Below are positions 25,301 to 39,594 of a stretch of 64,000 nucleotides of DNA, in pieces (positions within the stretch are counted from its first letter, which is position 1; each line of letters starts with the position of its first letter). The stretch comes from Trichuris trichiura (Eukaryota; Nematoda; Enoplea; Trichinellida; Trichuridae): the NCBI GenBank assembly GCA_037903355.1, contig JBAJFE010000011.1:505001-569000 (forward strand), in the 5' to 3' direction. Position numbers and translations under genes: made by a program. The notes beneath the pieces were generated by a model. The model searched no databases. It saw nothing but the letters and a program-made list of their open reading frames with translations, and was not told where the DNA came from.

Positions 25301-28300
25301 AGCTTCCGCGTAGAATTGATGCCCCAGAAAGGCGACAGCGAGCTTTTGCTTTCGAGCCGAACATGCCAGCTTCAAAGCTAACCATTCCTCTTCAAGAATA
25401 GCACATTTCTGTTTTATATCGTCCGAGGCGAAGTGGTGCATGGAAACGAGTTGCCGCCCCCCAGCAACTACCCGATCGACGACAGGTTGATGACCGTTCA
25501 CTTCGGATTCGAGTTGCTTAAAGGGTAAAAAGAAAATAACCAATGACGTCACCCGTGACGGAGCTTTACAAAAATATACAAAATAAGAAACAGTACTTCG
25601 CTGCCCACTGTTCACACAGCTGCGTCTTTACGCTTTGAAGTTTACTAGGCCCTAACAACGGCAAATAAAAGAAGGAAGCAAGATTAAACAAAACAAAATA
25701 TAAACACTATGACTAATTGTCATAAAGTCAGCATATCTACCGAAAGGTATTGGGGTAAAGATGGCACCTAAAACTTTTTTTCCATACGCACATTTTAGTC
25801 AGTCAAGCTATTGGTTCTTACAGAAATTTCAAAAAATGCTTAAATCAAACGATATATTGGACTATCAGGGAAAAGTGTACTTAGAAATATCGTACATTCT
25901 TTGAATATGACATGTAAACCGTAACGACATAATGTACGCATGCAGTTAATCATTGATGGAAAAATATAAATGGAAAAATGTTGGACTTTGAAGATCTAAA
26001 ACATAGGATAATGAAGTTGCGAAGTCATATACGCTTAGCGGAAGTATAAGACTGCGCAGTCGATTGTAAATAAGCTAATTAAAAAGCTGTAATGTAAATA
26101 AACAAATCAATATTGACCATTTGAGGCAAAAAGAAGCGCGCTACCCACCTCGTGCTTCTTTCTTAAGTTGACGGCGTCGGTCAGCGACCTTCCGTACTCT
26201 TGGAATGAGGCCATTGGCATTTTTTCACGAATCCATTGACGTTCACATTCCACGTCAAAATTGAATTGATGCAACATTAAGGAACGATCCAATTTGCTTC
26301 GCTTCAATTCCATCGGTTCTCGCAGAGCCATAAACCTGCGCAATTAACGCAAACATAGATAACAGTTACCTGTTCAAAAAACACTTAATAATTTGCATTA
26401 ATAATTTGCATACTTTTCATTTAACTCTTGAACGCTGGTCAGCATTCGCTTGGCGTCGTAGTGACCATTGTTGGCCAGCTGTAAGGCTTGATCGACAATA
26501 GCTTTTACCTTTTTGGCGTATATGGTTACGTCCTGTTCTAAAACCTAAAATTAACGAGCTTGTCCGTTATTTGTTTTTTGATAGTATTGTTGCAGCTTTT
26601 TACCGAGTGCTTTTGGATAAGCTGTTTGATGGCTCGAAGATCGACGCCAATGTCGTCCGACTGTAATTCTTTTTGAATTTCAATTAATTTCACGTTAGCG
26701 TCATCCAAGATGCGGTTGAGCGCCCTCTGTTCCCAAGCTTGCTGAAGTCGAAGACCGCGAGCGGCCGAATGATCTAATAGCAATTTCCATTCTCGGTTTA
26801 AACGTCTCAGCGTTGCTTCAACTTCGTCCGATTTGACGCTCTTCGCTTGACACAATTCGTCACCTTGCTTGTTCAAACGATTAAGGCGATCTTCGTTGGC
26901 ACGAAGCTCAGCTTCGAAAGCTTCATGCTTTTTCAAACGACGTTGAAGATTTAAACCGCTGTGGTAGGAATCGTCGACAGCGATTCGCATCTTCTCTCCG
27001 ACCCAAACGAGCAGCTGAACAAAGAAAACCAAATAATCATACTACACACACATGTTTAAAAAAAAAGGCTACCTCGTCGGCGTTGCGTTTGAACTGATGG
27101 AAAACGAGTGAATCTTCAAGCGCCTTTCGACGTACGGCAGCTTTGTCCACTATAGCTTGCCTATATTTGGTGACGTCCTTTTCGCGTTGCTTTATCCTAA
27201 AGGCAAAAGCGATATTTTAGAAAAAATTGAAAAACTGAGTGAGTTGCAAGCGTACAAAGCCGATTCCGGATGATGGTGCGCGAGCAGCGATTCGGACATG
27301 AGCGTAAAATTGGTTACCCGTTCATTTTGAGCGCAAAGTTTGTTTTCAAACTGATAATGCTGCTTGAGCAAATCTTCTACCGCGTCAACCGAATCCTAAA
27401 CGTAAAAAAAGATTTGCATATTAGGCCGAACGCTAAGTGACGAACCCCAACGTCGGTTATTTCAAGGAAAGCTTCGTGACCCTTTGTGGCGGCGTCGATA
27501 TGGTCGGCTTCGCGAATGAACAATTGCAAATCGAGCATTTCGCCAAGAATCTTCCTCTTATTTTGCCACATTGTCACCACTTGGGAACTGTTCTCTTCAA
27601 GGGCTTGCAATGCTTTCTCCACCTCGGCTTGCTTTTGACCTTTGCTGAGCAAACGCTTACCAAGCTCATTAGCATAATTTAATCTCAAAAAGCAAAATTG
27701 TTCACATCGATCAGATAGATTTTTAAAAAACAATGGAATATATACTCCTCTTTGTGAGCCATTATGTCGCTGTGCACTTCGCAGTGCCGTTCTATCATCA
27801 TTTCCGCTTCGGTTACGTCAACAGGCTTTTCTATTAGGGTCATTATCATTTTCACCTTATTCATCCATGCCATCTGGAGAAAAAGACGCGCCTTGTAAGG
27901 TTAGCAAAAACGAACGCGTCTCTTACCAAGTCTTCTACGACATTTTGGAACATTTGAAGTCCTTGCGAGTCTTCCAACGCTTTGCGACGTTCGTTGACCC
28001 TCTGCTTCAAGCGTAGCCACATGTCGTTCAAACCGTTCAACTCTGTTCTTATGGAAGTCGACTGGACAGGATAGGCCTTGACCACTTGATCGGCCAGACA
28101 TTTTAGCGACTTCATTTTATCCTCCACCGGACGTAGCTCGCGTTCAAGGTTCTAAGCGTGCCATAATGCGATGTTGTATAGGATAGCATTCAAAAGTCGT
28201 TGCGCTACCTGATGCTTGCGTTGCAATGTTTGCAAACCCTTCAGGTCCTTTGCCTCGGTTTCCTCCTCGAGAACGCTGGTCTTTTCCAAAATCCAAGTTC

Positions 28301-31300
28301 GAGTTTCGCGGCACATCTCCGTAAATTGAGCCACTCCTTCCGCGGCATCCAAGTCGGCAGCTTTTCTCTCCTTCAGTTTGATCAAAGCCTGCCATCTGAA
28401 CATGGTGAAAATTTAAATAATGCGAAATAGAAAAAGCTAATCGGCGAAACGACCTATCGCTAATCTGTCTCTGACGAGCTTTGATACGGTCCGCTTGACT
28501 GTGTCCGCTGGCTATAAAGTCTTCGGCCATTTGGTTGATCAACTTTAAGCGCATTGCACCACTGCCGTTTATGTCAGCAACGATATTCTGCAAAAACCAG
28601 TTTTGCCAAGTTGGCGCCGGCACGCGTCAACGGCTTACGTTGAATCGCCTTCGTCTAGGATCCATGTCTTCGGGAGGTATGGGTTCGTTCAAAGCTTTTT
28701 CAACCAACTTTGCCCACGTTTCGAACTCGTAGCATTCGCGGTAGAAACGGTGCGACTGTATTGTGTCCTCCAGCAATTCTCTGCGCGTCTAAACAAAAGG
28801 GATACTATTTTTGAATAAGCAACTGCAACAAACTTTTGCTTGCGAGATCAATTCCCTATATCGAGCGCTTATCTCTTGCTGCCGGCGACTGACGTCCGTG
28901 GCATCAGCCGTCATTCCTCTTGGCGACTTTGGGATTGCTATAGATGGAATGATAAGCGAAAAGGAGAAAGGCGACGCGCGATATAGCTACCTTTCACTTC
29001 TTGAACAATGCTGGCGGGGATGATGCCGCAGTTGCCGCTCGAATTGCTGACGTTGTATCGGTCCGGACCTACCTGTTTCATTAAAGTGACCACCTAAATA
29101 CCGAGTGGACAATATTAAGAAAAGAAACGAATGCAATTGAGTCACCTCTCCTTTTTCTACGGCAAAACCATTTCTTGAATAACTTTGTACAACCAGTAAG
29201 GAAGTATTGTCACCTCCTCGACCATTCTAAAAAACGCTAAGCTCATAGCTTAGAGAAAAAGCATGACGTCATCTCACCTGTTGTCTCAAGTTGAGCAGGA
29301 AGTCGTCTCGATTCAATTCCTGGGCCATCTCTTCCAAACGATTGATATCTTCCTTGTAGGCTTTTATTTCGCCTTCAAGATGACCGTGACGTACCAGAAG
29401 AGACTAAATAATTAAAAAGAAAAATTATACTATGCAAATTTTTCTCGGGAGCTAAATGAAACTTTGTTGTCTCACCTCGGCGGACGTTTCGTCCTTTCCG
29501 ACATCTTGGGAAGTAACCAAAGGCATTTTTTCGGCTATCCAACTTTCCGCCTCGTTGGCATCCTGATAGAATTGCAATATCTGCTGAGCTTCCTTGACGT
29601 ACTCGTTCAGAACGACAACCAATTGTCTCAGCTCCTCCCAACGAACGTGCAATTGATTGAGGCGAGTTTGTAGGTCCTTTCTAAGACCCGTCGGCGTGTT
29701 CAATAGTTGTTTTTCTCCAACGGCCAGTACTTGCTTCGTGCGCAACCAGTGACCTTGCATTTCGGTCTCCAAACCCTGAACAAAGAGACAAGCTAATAAA
29801 ATTACCTCTACGAAACTTAACCATCGCCCCAATGTCACCTTGAGGAACAGATGGACTTGAGACAAAGCTGAAGGATCAGTTTGATTGATCAAGTTAACGC
29901 ATAGGCGACTTTTCTCCTTAAGCCAAGCGCCCTCCTCCTCGCTGTCCTGCATGAATTGATACAATTCCCTGGTTTGCTCCAAACCGGCACGTCGATTCTT
30001 GGCCCATGTTAGAAGGCTGAAAAAAACCATAGCGCCTATTCTTTGGCGGCCCAAGGCAACGCTAAAAATGGAATCACCTTTCGTAGTGCTGCTGCAAGTC
30101 GCCAACTTTGGATTGCAATATTTCAAATTCCAGCCCTTTGGCGCGTATGTAAGCTTGCGCTTCGGTGACAATGCCTTTCAGCCACTTTCCGTGGGCCATC
30201 AGTTGAGTTTCCAAAAGATCGTGCTTTTGCAGCAAGTCTTCAACGGCCAGCAAGTGCTTGCCCGAATCTCGGCTCTTTAGGGAAGCCTACAAAGCACAAC
30301 GCAAAAGGCTAGACGCGCGTAGGCGTTTAAATTGATAAAAAACGGCCAACCTCTATCTGTTCAAATTCTTGCGATAAGGCGTCCACGTCCCGAAGAATGT
30401 TCATCAGCTTGTTCAAGGAAATCAAGGCTGCTCGACGAGAGTCGAGCACCTTGAGCAGTCCAAGCCATTTCTCCCATATATTCTGCTCGCGGGCGCGCAC
30501 CATTGCTCTATTGTGGTAGTTTTCCCGCGCGAGCTCGTTGGCCATTGACTTCAATCCCTGAAAGCGGTTCTCCCTGGGAAGGATGTCGGCGAGATTGCTT
30601 CGTGCTTCTTGACGTTCGCTTCCACCTGACTGACGGTGCGACCAAATTCAAAATCTTGCAAAATCAGCGTCATCTCGTGAAGCCACGATTCTCTGAGTTT
30701 CGCTTTTCGCTCGAAGTTACGTGCCAGCTGCTCCAAACGTTCCTGGCGGATCAGCTCCTCATGCAAAGCCACTTGACGATTGTGCTCAGCGCTTTCCAAC
30801 GTATTCCAGGCGGTTTCAATGTCGTGCAGCAGCAGACCGTTGGGAGGTACGTACTGCTTGGTGCCCAAAGCCTTTTGCTTCGTTCGGATGTTGAAAACGA
30901 GCACCTCGAGTTCGCCCTTTTCCTTGTACCTGAACACACGTTACAGTAGGCAGGAATAGAGTTGGCGCCAAAAAAGAAAAAAAATGCTAGCCTCACTTGG
31001 CGGGTTTTTCCTGGGTGCGGTACAACTTGAACTTTATCATTTCGTCCTGTATACCCTTAAGACTGTTGGGAAAACGGCGATCGCTCAGTTCCTCCACTTT
31101 TTCTCGAATCCATTGCAAAAGCTCGGATGCAACCAGCTCGTATTCCTGCTTCATTTGATCGGTGTTCATCAACTGCCAAATGACCTGTCAAATTGGGGAA
31201 CATCGTCAAGACTGTTGGCTGGAAAAACATTGGGTTAACGCCAACCTTGGCAATACGTTTGGCGCCGGTGAGCTCCGACTTTTGCTTGGCAAAATAATGA

Positions 31301-34300
31301 TAGTACATGGAGACATAAGTGATGACTGACTTTTCATCCGGCCTAGCGACATCAATATCTATAACATAATCACATATGTACGGGATACTCAACCTCGAGT
31401 GGTGAAGCCCCAAGAGAAGGGCGAAGCCACTACATTACCTAATATTGATGTTGAGTGGTACAGCCGTACGCGCAAGGGAGAAGTACAGCCAATACAATAC
31501 ACAATGTACTATAGAATTTTTAAAATGTTTGAAAAGGCTTATTTCCGAAGCCCACCAAGCGGACATAGCAAAAACTGCGTCAACAAATCGTTATGCTGAT
31601 CATTTAAAGAAAGGAAAAATGGGAAATTTCTCAAACAGTTACGAAGTGAGAGCAAGCTCCAAAAGTCCACAAAAAACACTTATATTAATATTAATACCAC
31701 TAAATTTAAGAAATGCCCTATGTCTTTAAGACATCTTTCAAAGGCGATATCTCATATGCAAATTTCGGCTTTCTATAGTGACTGAAGCGATAATAGTTTA
31801 TTGATTAATGGAAGATGCGATTGTCGAACAAAGCGGGTGCATAGGCAAGTCGTTGGTCGGATGTTACAAGTAGAATTCTGCCCACTCATACTACGAAGTA
31901 CCATTACTCAATAAAACTCCGACCTACGCTCAAAATACTACAATGTCAGTGCGAAAATGGGCAAAACCAAAAATGGAAAGAATGAAAGGTAAAATTTAAC
32001 GTCGGCCTTAATTATCTGTTTTCGCTTTGTAAACTTGTGCAGAAAGCAGGTTTGGTATAATGCCTGTTTAATAATGACAGGCGCGGGTCGATTACGTTAC
32101 GCCTCGACTATTCATGCGCAATTGATTGTTCACAGATTTTTGCATAGGGTTGACAATAGCAACGTTGGATATATGAGGCTAGTTGTTAATGTTGGCACAT
32201 TCCGAAAGGCGCTGACGTTAGTATGAATTGTGTTGTTGCAAAATACGGTAGAGCATGTCTACTACAACGCACATTCATAAGCAAACATGAACGGTCGTAA
32301 AAACTTGCTGGAACAATGTGCAAAAAATTTGAATAAAGTTAGCGTCATTCACTATTTATCACTTTCGGCTGGTTCGAATATGCTTAAACTAAGTGAATAC
32401 CCCGAACGACCGCTCCATTCTTTGCTATAAATACTTTCGTAAGCGACCTTCGCGGTGCAGCGCAAAGAAAACCGCAAAGTTGACGACAGGAAAAAATTCT
32501 TTGCATTCCTTCAAATGGCCATTGATGTTCCGCAGCTTTGAAACTGCTCTTTTATCTCAATGGGAAAAAAATGCAAGCGCGTACGCTACGGATGAATGGA
32601 TTGGAACAACTCGCGTGGATACCGCTATCTTGCGGTGCACTTTCGCGTTAGAACGACTGTCTCTGTGGGTTTCTCGGATGACCAGCTTGAATGAGCGTCC
32701 GTACGTTTGGTCATTCGCGAAGGTCAATGACCAGTAAACAAATTGCACTCTCAAACGTGACGACAACTGAATAGTCGCAGTGAATGGTTGGCAAAAACGA
32801 CAAAACCTGTCCGCTTCGGGGTTACGTTTACCATTTACGAGCCTATCAGAGGAACCAAACGGGTTTTCCCCAAAGCCGTCGTCGCTTTCAATTGTACGCA
32901 ATTGACGGAATCTGGCTGACGTCGTAATCGTGAAAAAAAACATACCACCAAATTGGGTCGTACGGAGGATTCAATGGGGTCAACGCGTTGAATGTTGACC
33001 CGAAAGAGAGATGGACCAATCAATGGAATTCAATTTTGCCAAAGACGGATGTTTTGCCGCCTTTGATAAAGGCAAAGTTTAGGGTGTTTACGCGACAGCG
33101 TTAAGCCGTCCGATGAAAACTGAACGACGACCAAAGCAAAGTGTGTAAACAATGCTTATGAATGAAAGGACAAGGAGCGAAAGTAGCGCGAAAAGTGGAC
33201 AAGACCGAATATTGACAATGTCACTCGACTCTAACAATGGATGTAAACAAGACGCGCGCGTGCGTGAGTGCCCCTCCTTTCCACAGGAAATGAATAAAGA
33301 AATGAACACATACCTTCGGCGTCCAAAAGTCGAGCTATGCCCAACTTTTTCTCGGCAACTTCAAATGCGTTGTTTAAATTGGCGGTGTGGTCATTGGGAG
33401 ACAGTTCATTAAAGTTGATCAAGTCAGGTCGGTGAGCATGAATGAGAGCATTGAAGCCGAGTCCACTACGCCAACTGGTAGTGAAATTTTCAATCTTGAC
33501 GCAAGGATATCCGGCCGTTTTGCGTTGACACCACAATAGCAAAGCATCCTTGGCAAACTTCTTTTCCGAACTTTCATTTTCGTCCTGCAAATACGTGAGA
33601 CAATTAAAAAAGCGCGATGCCGCTTTTTTGTATTGTACCACTTCGATTTCGATATCCTCAATTTGAAAGCGTAAAATGATGGTCCAAATAAGACCCAGAA
33701 TGAGCCTTGGATTGGCGTCCAGGATATCTTCGGCGCCAATGTTTTCCAATTGAATTCGCTTGCGCTTCAGGTACTCAAGCACTCGATTGAGATTTTCAAT
33801 TTTGTGTACTCTCATTCGGCCGCGATTCGCTTTGCCCAATTTGTCACCGCTGATAATTTCCAGCAGCTTCAGAAGCAATATACCGTCGCACAAATCCGTG
33901 AACAGATCAATAATCTCCAAATGAGCCTACAAAAAGCCATATAAGAAATATGGCGCTCAAATAATTACTTTAGACAATCGTTGGAGGCTTAACTTTGAAT
34001 AGCAGCATTTGCTATGTTCGTAACCGCTAGAATAGGCCAATTCAAAAGAATGAAAAGATAAGGACGTCCTGAGCTAGGGCGCAGTTATGCAAATATGCAT
34101 CGTTTGTTAATATGTAAGCTTCACTGCCATTCAAAGTTATCTCATATGGCAACAATGAACTGTTCTACTATTGTTTTTCATGTTGATCCTAAGTTGTGTG
34201 AAAAATTTGGTCACACCATTGGATGTTTATTTACACGAAGTTGTTATTCTTTAAGGATTGACCCAATTACGCCCGATATGAAAAGACTTTCAGCGACAAG

Positions 34301-35572
34301 ACCTAAAGCGGACATTGCCTACGAGTCATCAAAACTTCCCGCGTTTCAATTGTTGTAACAAAACTTGGTCAATGGGAACACATTGTCTTCGGCATATTCG
34401 TTCGCAAAAGATCGGCTGCCCAAAATGGGCAACAATTCTTTTTGCCCCCAAAAGGAGGCTGCCGCAAACGTTCGTTCGAAAGAAAAGTTTATACGACCTG
34501 TTCAACAGGCAACGACCGTTGGCTGTTCGATTGACGCTCCACCTTTTCTTCATTAACGATAACTAATGAATGGGCCATTTTGCATTGCAAAAAAAAAACC
34601 AATTCGAACCGCCGCGAAGCCATTTAACGCGCATTCGCGACTTGCGTGAACTTGGCATTACGCGAAAAAAGGAAATTTTTAAAGGAAACAAATTGCCAAG
34701 CAAATTGTTGATAAGAAGTTGCCATTCCCGCGTGCGCTCAAGCAAGCAACAGATAAGAATGGGATAAAAATGATCAATGAGTCAGATAAGGTGAATGCGC
34801 TTCGTTTCATGCTAGTATTTTGACGAAGCAATTGCGTAAGTAAACTTAGCGAACATAAACATCTTCCTGCGGCCTGCTGACAAATTTTATTCAACGTTCA
34901 CCTTAAAGTATAATGCACAGCAATTCCATTAAGGTACCTAACGCTATGTCAAAAATTTACTATTCCTGAGAGACTAAGCTAAAACTGTACTTATGCTTCG
35001 CTCATTCACAACCGTTCGGCAAGCAAAGGTGGAGTTGCTTTTCCGGAATGTTTACGATCGTGTCGTTTTTTTACGAACACGACTGACGAAATAAACGAGG
35101 AAATACGGTGCGCAAATTTGAATTTGAAAAACTGATTCGCATGTTCATCAAGCCCAGGAGAGATTCCAATCAACTTGACTTATCGACTTAAGCCGCTTAC
35201 GTTTGTACGCGCAACTGTTTACTGTGGACGGGAGTATAATTATTTGTTGACGAAAAAAGGCACTGAAAACGAGCTATGCAGTGCAATTGTAAAATTTTGA
35301 TCAATATTCAAATTTGACGCTTTTGAAAGACAAAGAGAGCAAATTGGACTTACCCGATTCAGGTAGGAGTTGCACCATTTCGTGAATGTCTTCTTTTGTA
35401 TGCTGACCCTTTCGTCTTGCAGTTGCTTGATTCGACCACGTTCGAAATAGACCGTTGGGTCCATGCTGTCCAAATCTTCCGAACCGCTCTTGACCAAAGG
35501 AATCGGACTACCGTTCATTGTAGTTGGCGAATCGTGCCTTACGGCGCTGGCGCTTCTGTACGGCGAGTACAT
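16303..35572 (-). CDS. SPTBN5: Beta-heavy spectrin (SMA-1/Karst/SPTBN5 type)
   Basis: This is a very large membrane-skeleton protein that cross-links actin at apical membranes. Exon 1 (35354-35572) starts MYSPYRSAS and ends within CH1 ([15 protein letters not shown]). CH1 continues in 33642-33926, CH2 in 33314-33584, and the linker from 31358 ([10 protein letters not shown]). Spectrin repeats then run to about 18.4 kb. An SH3 domain interrupts them at 28991-29226, which marks the beta-heavy class. The tail comprises 18411-19226, 18076-18353 and 17800-18013, then the PH exons 17426-17746 and 17073-17370, then 16611-16660 and 16303-16542, ending [20 protein letters not shown]. These tail exons join in phase. 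Coding length is roughly 4,000 aa after introns, the family's usual size. The 3' splice site at 35,582, nine bases before the ATG, suggests trans-splicing or a 5'UTR intron. Internal exon boundaries are not all resolved. Confidence 0.95.
17073..17746 (-). other. PH domain of the spectrin C-terminus
   Basis: Exon 17426-17746 encodes [19 protein letters not shown], then [20 protein letters not shown] and a strand ending [11 protein letters not shown]. Exon 17073-17370 supplies the C-terminal helix ([12 protein letters not shown]) and a serine-rich tail. This is the pleckstrin homology fold expected near the end of beta and beta-heavy spectrins, where it binds phosphoinositides. Confidence 0.9.
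20972..21021. repeat. 13-bp-arm hairpin in a spectrin intron
   Basis: TTAAGCAAAGTAT at 20,972-20,984 is reverse-complemented by ATACTTTGCTTAA ending at 21,021, with about 24 nt between them. There is no coding or RNA-gene signal; it may be a fragment of a miniature inverted-repeat element. Confidence 0.7.
21104..21316. repeat. MITE-like inverted-repeat element in a spectrin intron
   Basis: GGCGACACCTATGGGGCAGTG near 21,104-21,124 is matched by the reverse complement of the sequence ending GCAGGTGTCGCC near 21,316 (about 18 of 22 positions). Internally, GGCTTAGGCTTAGGCT near 21,173 pairs with AGCCTAAGGCTAAGCC near 21,268. The whole 210 bp can fold back on itself and has no coding capacity, as expected of a non-autonomous DNA transposon remnant. 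Target-site duplications were not identified. Confidence 0.55.
25517..26148 (-). other. 632-nt spectrin intron
   Basis: The intron lies between an exon ending AVNLRKKHE (donor GTGGGT at 26,148) and one starting [10 protein letters not shown]. It is AT-rich, without a coding frame or clear repeat. Confidence 0.7.
28991..29226 (-). other. SH3 domain inserted in the spectrin repeats
   Basis: Two exons (29146-29226 and 28991-29093) join in phase to give [20 protein letters not shown] then [13 protein letters not shown] and [15 protein letters not shown]. The pattern matches an SH3 fold: hydrophobic strand, 'KGE.V.L', and 'G.IPA..V' end. The usual ALYDY start and the tryptophan pair of the ligand groove are absent, so proline-peptide binding is doubtful. 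An SH3 in an early repeat distinguishes beta-heavy spectrin from conventional beta-spectrin. Confidence 0.82.
31359..33313 (-). other. 1,955-nt spectrin intron after CH2
   Basis: The donor is GTATGT after the codons for LLDAE; the acceptor precedes [11 protein letters not shown] found no nested gene: the longest plus-strand frame (32,393-32,737, 114 codons) resembles nothing I recognise. A long intron near the 5' end could hold regulatory sequence, but I see no specific site. Confidence 0.75.
33314..35431 (-). other. Actin-binding CH1-CH2 domains of the spectrin
   Basis: CH1 begins with [19 protein letters not shown] in exon 1 and continues after a 1.4-kb intron with [22 protein letters not shown]2 begins [20 protein letters not shown] and ends [20 protein letters not shown]. 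This is the conserved actin-binding module of beta-spectrins and alpha-actinins. A 57-nt intron (33585-33641) between CH1 and CH2 is a multiple of three and free of stops. Confidence 0.93.
33927..35353 (-). other. 1,427-nt first coding intron of spectrin
   Basis: It separates exon 1 (GTAAGT donor at 35,353) from the exon starting AHLEIIDLF. It splits the CH1 domain. No gene or repeat was recognised inside. Confidence 0.8.
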
Positions 35573-35582
35573 TTGACCGTGC

Positions 35583-37447
35583 TGAAATTAAGGGGACTCT
35601 GAGTGACACAATTCGTATACTATCGGAAAGCGTCCGACAACGCTTAAGACGCGCGAAAGCTACTGAAGCACGCGCGATGGAAACGCGCGCGGACTGAGAG
35701 AAAGAGAAATGGAGGCGACAAGAATGATTCATTCAATTTCACGACGCTCAGGTGGCAAACCTGCTCAATGGCAAAAGTCAACTAGATCAGCTAAACCAGA
35801 CAACCAAAGGCACACAGCTATAGAATAACGACCGCTCATTGAAGCTACATTTTGGAAACAGCTGTCAAGTCGACAGTACAAACATAGGCCATTTTGAGTA
35901 ACGCAGAGGAATTTACGCTACTGCTGGCGCACTGTAAGGCTGCAGCGGTCCTCAAGCTTTAAAGCTGCTAGAGGCAGCGGTTTAAAGCTACGCGTTGAAA
36001 AACGAGGCTTCAAGAAACAGATGGGCCCGTAGAAGCTTCAATAAAAACGACGTTAAAAAGCGACAATAGCATATGTTCCCAACAGCCGTCTGTGCAATGG
36101 CCAGCGGCGCCAAGCGCGAACCTTCGCTGTCGACCAAGGCCCTTCGAACGGCAAAGGAGAAAACGTGTGAAGAATCGCGGCGACGCGCAGCCGCGGGCGT
36201 AAAAGGAACCGAACCGGCTTCGCGATGATCATTTGCTCGGCCGCTTCGAGCTCAGCACTTCGGTGCTGAGCAGATTCCAATCTAGGATGCACCGAGACGG
36301 ACAGAAAGAAAGAGAGAACAACGTCAGCCCGTAGGCGAACGACAGCTACATTTCTTCAAGCAGACGAAAATCAACAGCGCTGCAGGTCGTCGTCGGCCAA
36401 CATGGCAACATTCATTTCTTGCCAACTTTCCCCTTCGGCGGGAAGGACGAAACAACACGGGATCGTTGGCAGAAACGTCGTAATTTGAAACCGTGCTCAA
36501 AATGACTCATAAACCTACAGTTGGGACGAAAACCTTGCGCATTGTATTAACTAATAAATTTCGCAAAACCTGAATGAGCGAAACAAACGAAACTGAAGAC
36601 AGCAACAATTGACACAAAAAACAACTGTAAGCACAGACGCGCAAAAGAGTACTGTCGTTCAGCGCATTGTCCTTCAAGAATATGCAGGCGAGACAACAAA
36701 ACGCGGTAAAGACTTGTGAACTAAAGGCAACTTTTCACCGCTTAGCAAAGCTAGACGGCATTGCAAGCAATTTTGTACAGAGCGCAACGTCGAATCCGGT
36801 GAGAGCAAGCGACTACGAACGCGAAGAAAACCGAAACTGCCGGCGGAAATGTTTGCTTAATGGCCACAGTGATCTCCGATTTAGCATATCTCGCGCCTAC
36901 GGCAAACATTTTTGCAATTTCTGCCGACCAACCCGAATGGCCACGCAAAACGGCTGCTGATATAGATGGGACAGCAATGTAGCGCCCACTTTTTGGCTCG
37001 CCCGAAGAACAAGTGCAAAGCGCAACGGTCAACCGCGAAAAGACAAAGCGCAGACGACTACTACTACCTCGCGCTGCGTCGATCATCTTGTTCGTCCGCT
37101 AACCGGCCAATCCGGTTCACTTTGCCTAGCCGATTCGCATGCGGAATCGTCGAGGTCAAAAAGCGATAGGACAGTGGCAAAGTGCTTGCACACCGAAGAG
37201 GTCAAGCTTCGGGTCAAGGCGACGCGAAAAGTTCACCTTCGCTATTAAAATGCCTTTTTTCGTCCCAGGGAATTGCCCGCGCGCATTCCTTCGCGCTTTG
37301 CACGCAATGAAAGAACCTGCATTTCAACTATTTTTACCGTACTACCAAGCAGCGCCCACCAGTTTTCTGTACACGTTGCGCAAGGAATTTTTTGCTCGCG
37401 CGCGGGAAAAGTACAGGAGATTAAATTTTAGAAGGAAAAAACACATT
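35583..37447. other. Spacer between the spectrin 5' end and MCTS1 3' end
   Basis: About 1.9 kb with higher GC than other spacers. Open frames occur on both strands (for example 36,667-36,960) but none matches a family or extends by splicing. It should include the spectrin promoter; no TATA-like or other element can be named with confidence. Confidence 0.5.
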
Positions 37448-37999
37448 TCATTTCATCGGTCGTAACTGCCAAAGGCCGTCGTTTAAGTAGTGAATACTTT
37501 CGACGCCTACACCTTTATTAATCTTGACGATATCGGCGGATGACAGCTTCATTTGTCCAATAGCGAGAGCATGCTGCTTGCCTTCAGCCGTAATGGCCAC
37601 AATTGTCCCTGCTGGTATGTCAGGCAACAGCGACGCTCCGGGGGACGTTAGACCAGGGCACATTATATGAGCTCCGCTGAGAACGAATCGTATGGCTCCT
37701 TTGTCAACCTGCTGAGCTGGGAGAAGAAACGGATATTGATGCAGTAAGCGTAGAGTTGGCAAGTAGTTGTCATTGCGATGTTTGAAAAAGAGAATATCTC
37801 CTTGCGAGTTTGCTAAGAGTTCCACGTGTTCATGGCATTTTATCAAACGAAAACTTTCCTTCTTCGGAAATATCTGATCTATAAACGGTTCAATGGATGG
37901 ATACACTTCCAAGAGCCGTCGTCGGATGTCCTTCTGTACCGAGCCTTTTAGCTGCTGCGAACAGGAAATAGACTCCTTTTCGTTGAACTTTTTGAACAT
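37448..37999 (-). CDS. MCTS1: MCTS1/MCT-1, PUA-domain translation re-initiation factor
   Basis: MCTS1 acts with DENR to recycle post-termination 40S subunits and to promote re-initiation after short upstream ORFs. The single exon encodes 183 aa (human 181). Seen: the N-terminal MCT1-type domain ([10 protein letters not shown] ... [19 protein letters not shown], then [20 protein letters not shown]) and a PUA domain ([20 protein letters not shown] through [11 protein letters not shown] to [15 protein letters not shown]). I chose the ATG of MFKK because it aligns with the family. An in-frame ATG nine codons upstream follows a TATTTAG splice acceptor and could be used instead. Full-length and apparently intact. 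Confidence 0.97.
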   Translation of the reverse strand: MFKKFNEKESISCSQQLKGSVQKDIRRRLLEVYPSIEPFIDQIFPKKESFRLIKCHEHVELLANSQGDILFFKHRNDNYLPTLRLLHQYPFLLPAQQVDKGAIRFVLSGAHIMCPGLTSPGASLLPDIPAGTIVAITAEGKQHALAIGQMKLSSADIVKINKGVGVESIHYLNDGLWQLRPMK

Positions 38000-39493
<1,494 letters not shown>

Positions 39494-39594
39494 GCAGTAA
39501 ACTTTATACATTTGTTGAATATCTATTATTCAGCGGTGTAGCTACGCGGCGTTGCCAAAGGCGGGAAATGAGTTTTATTGAATCTGAAGTAGGT

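Noticed and set aside
19731..25401. Numerous long plus-strand frames (up to 200 codons)
   Set aside because: They are antisense shadows of spectrin-repeat exons, whose codon composition keeps opposite frames open.
32393..32737. 114-codon frame nested in a spectrin intron
   Set aside because: No family similarity, no splice context and no coding-like composition; opposite-strand frame of equal length exists.
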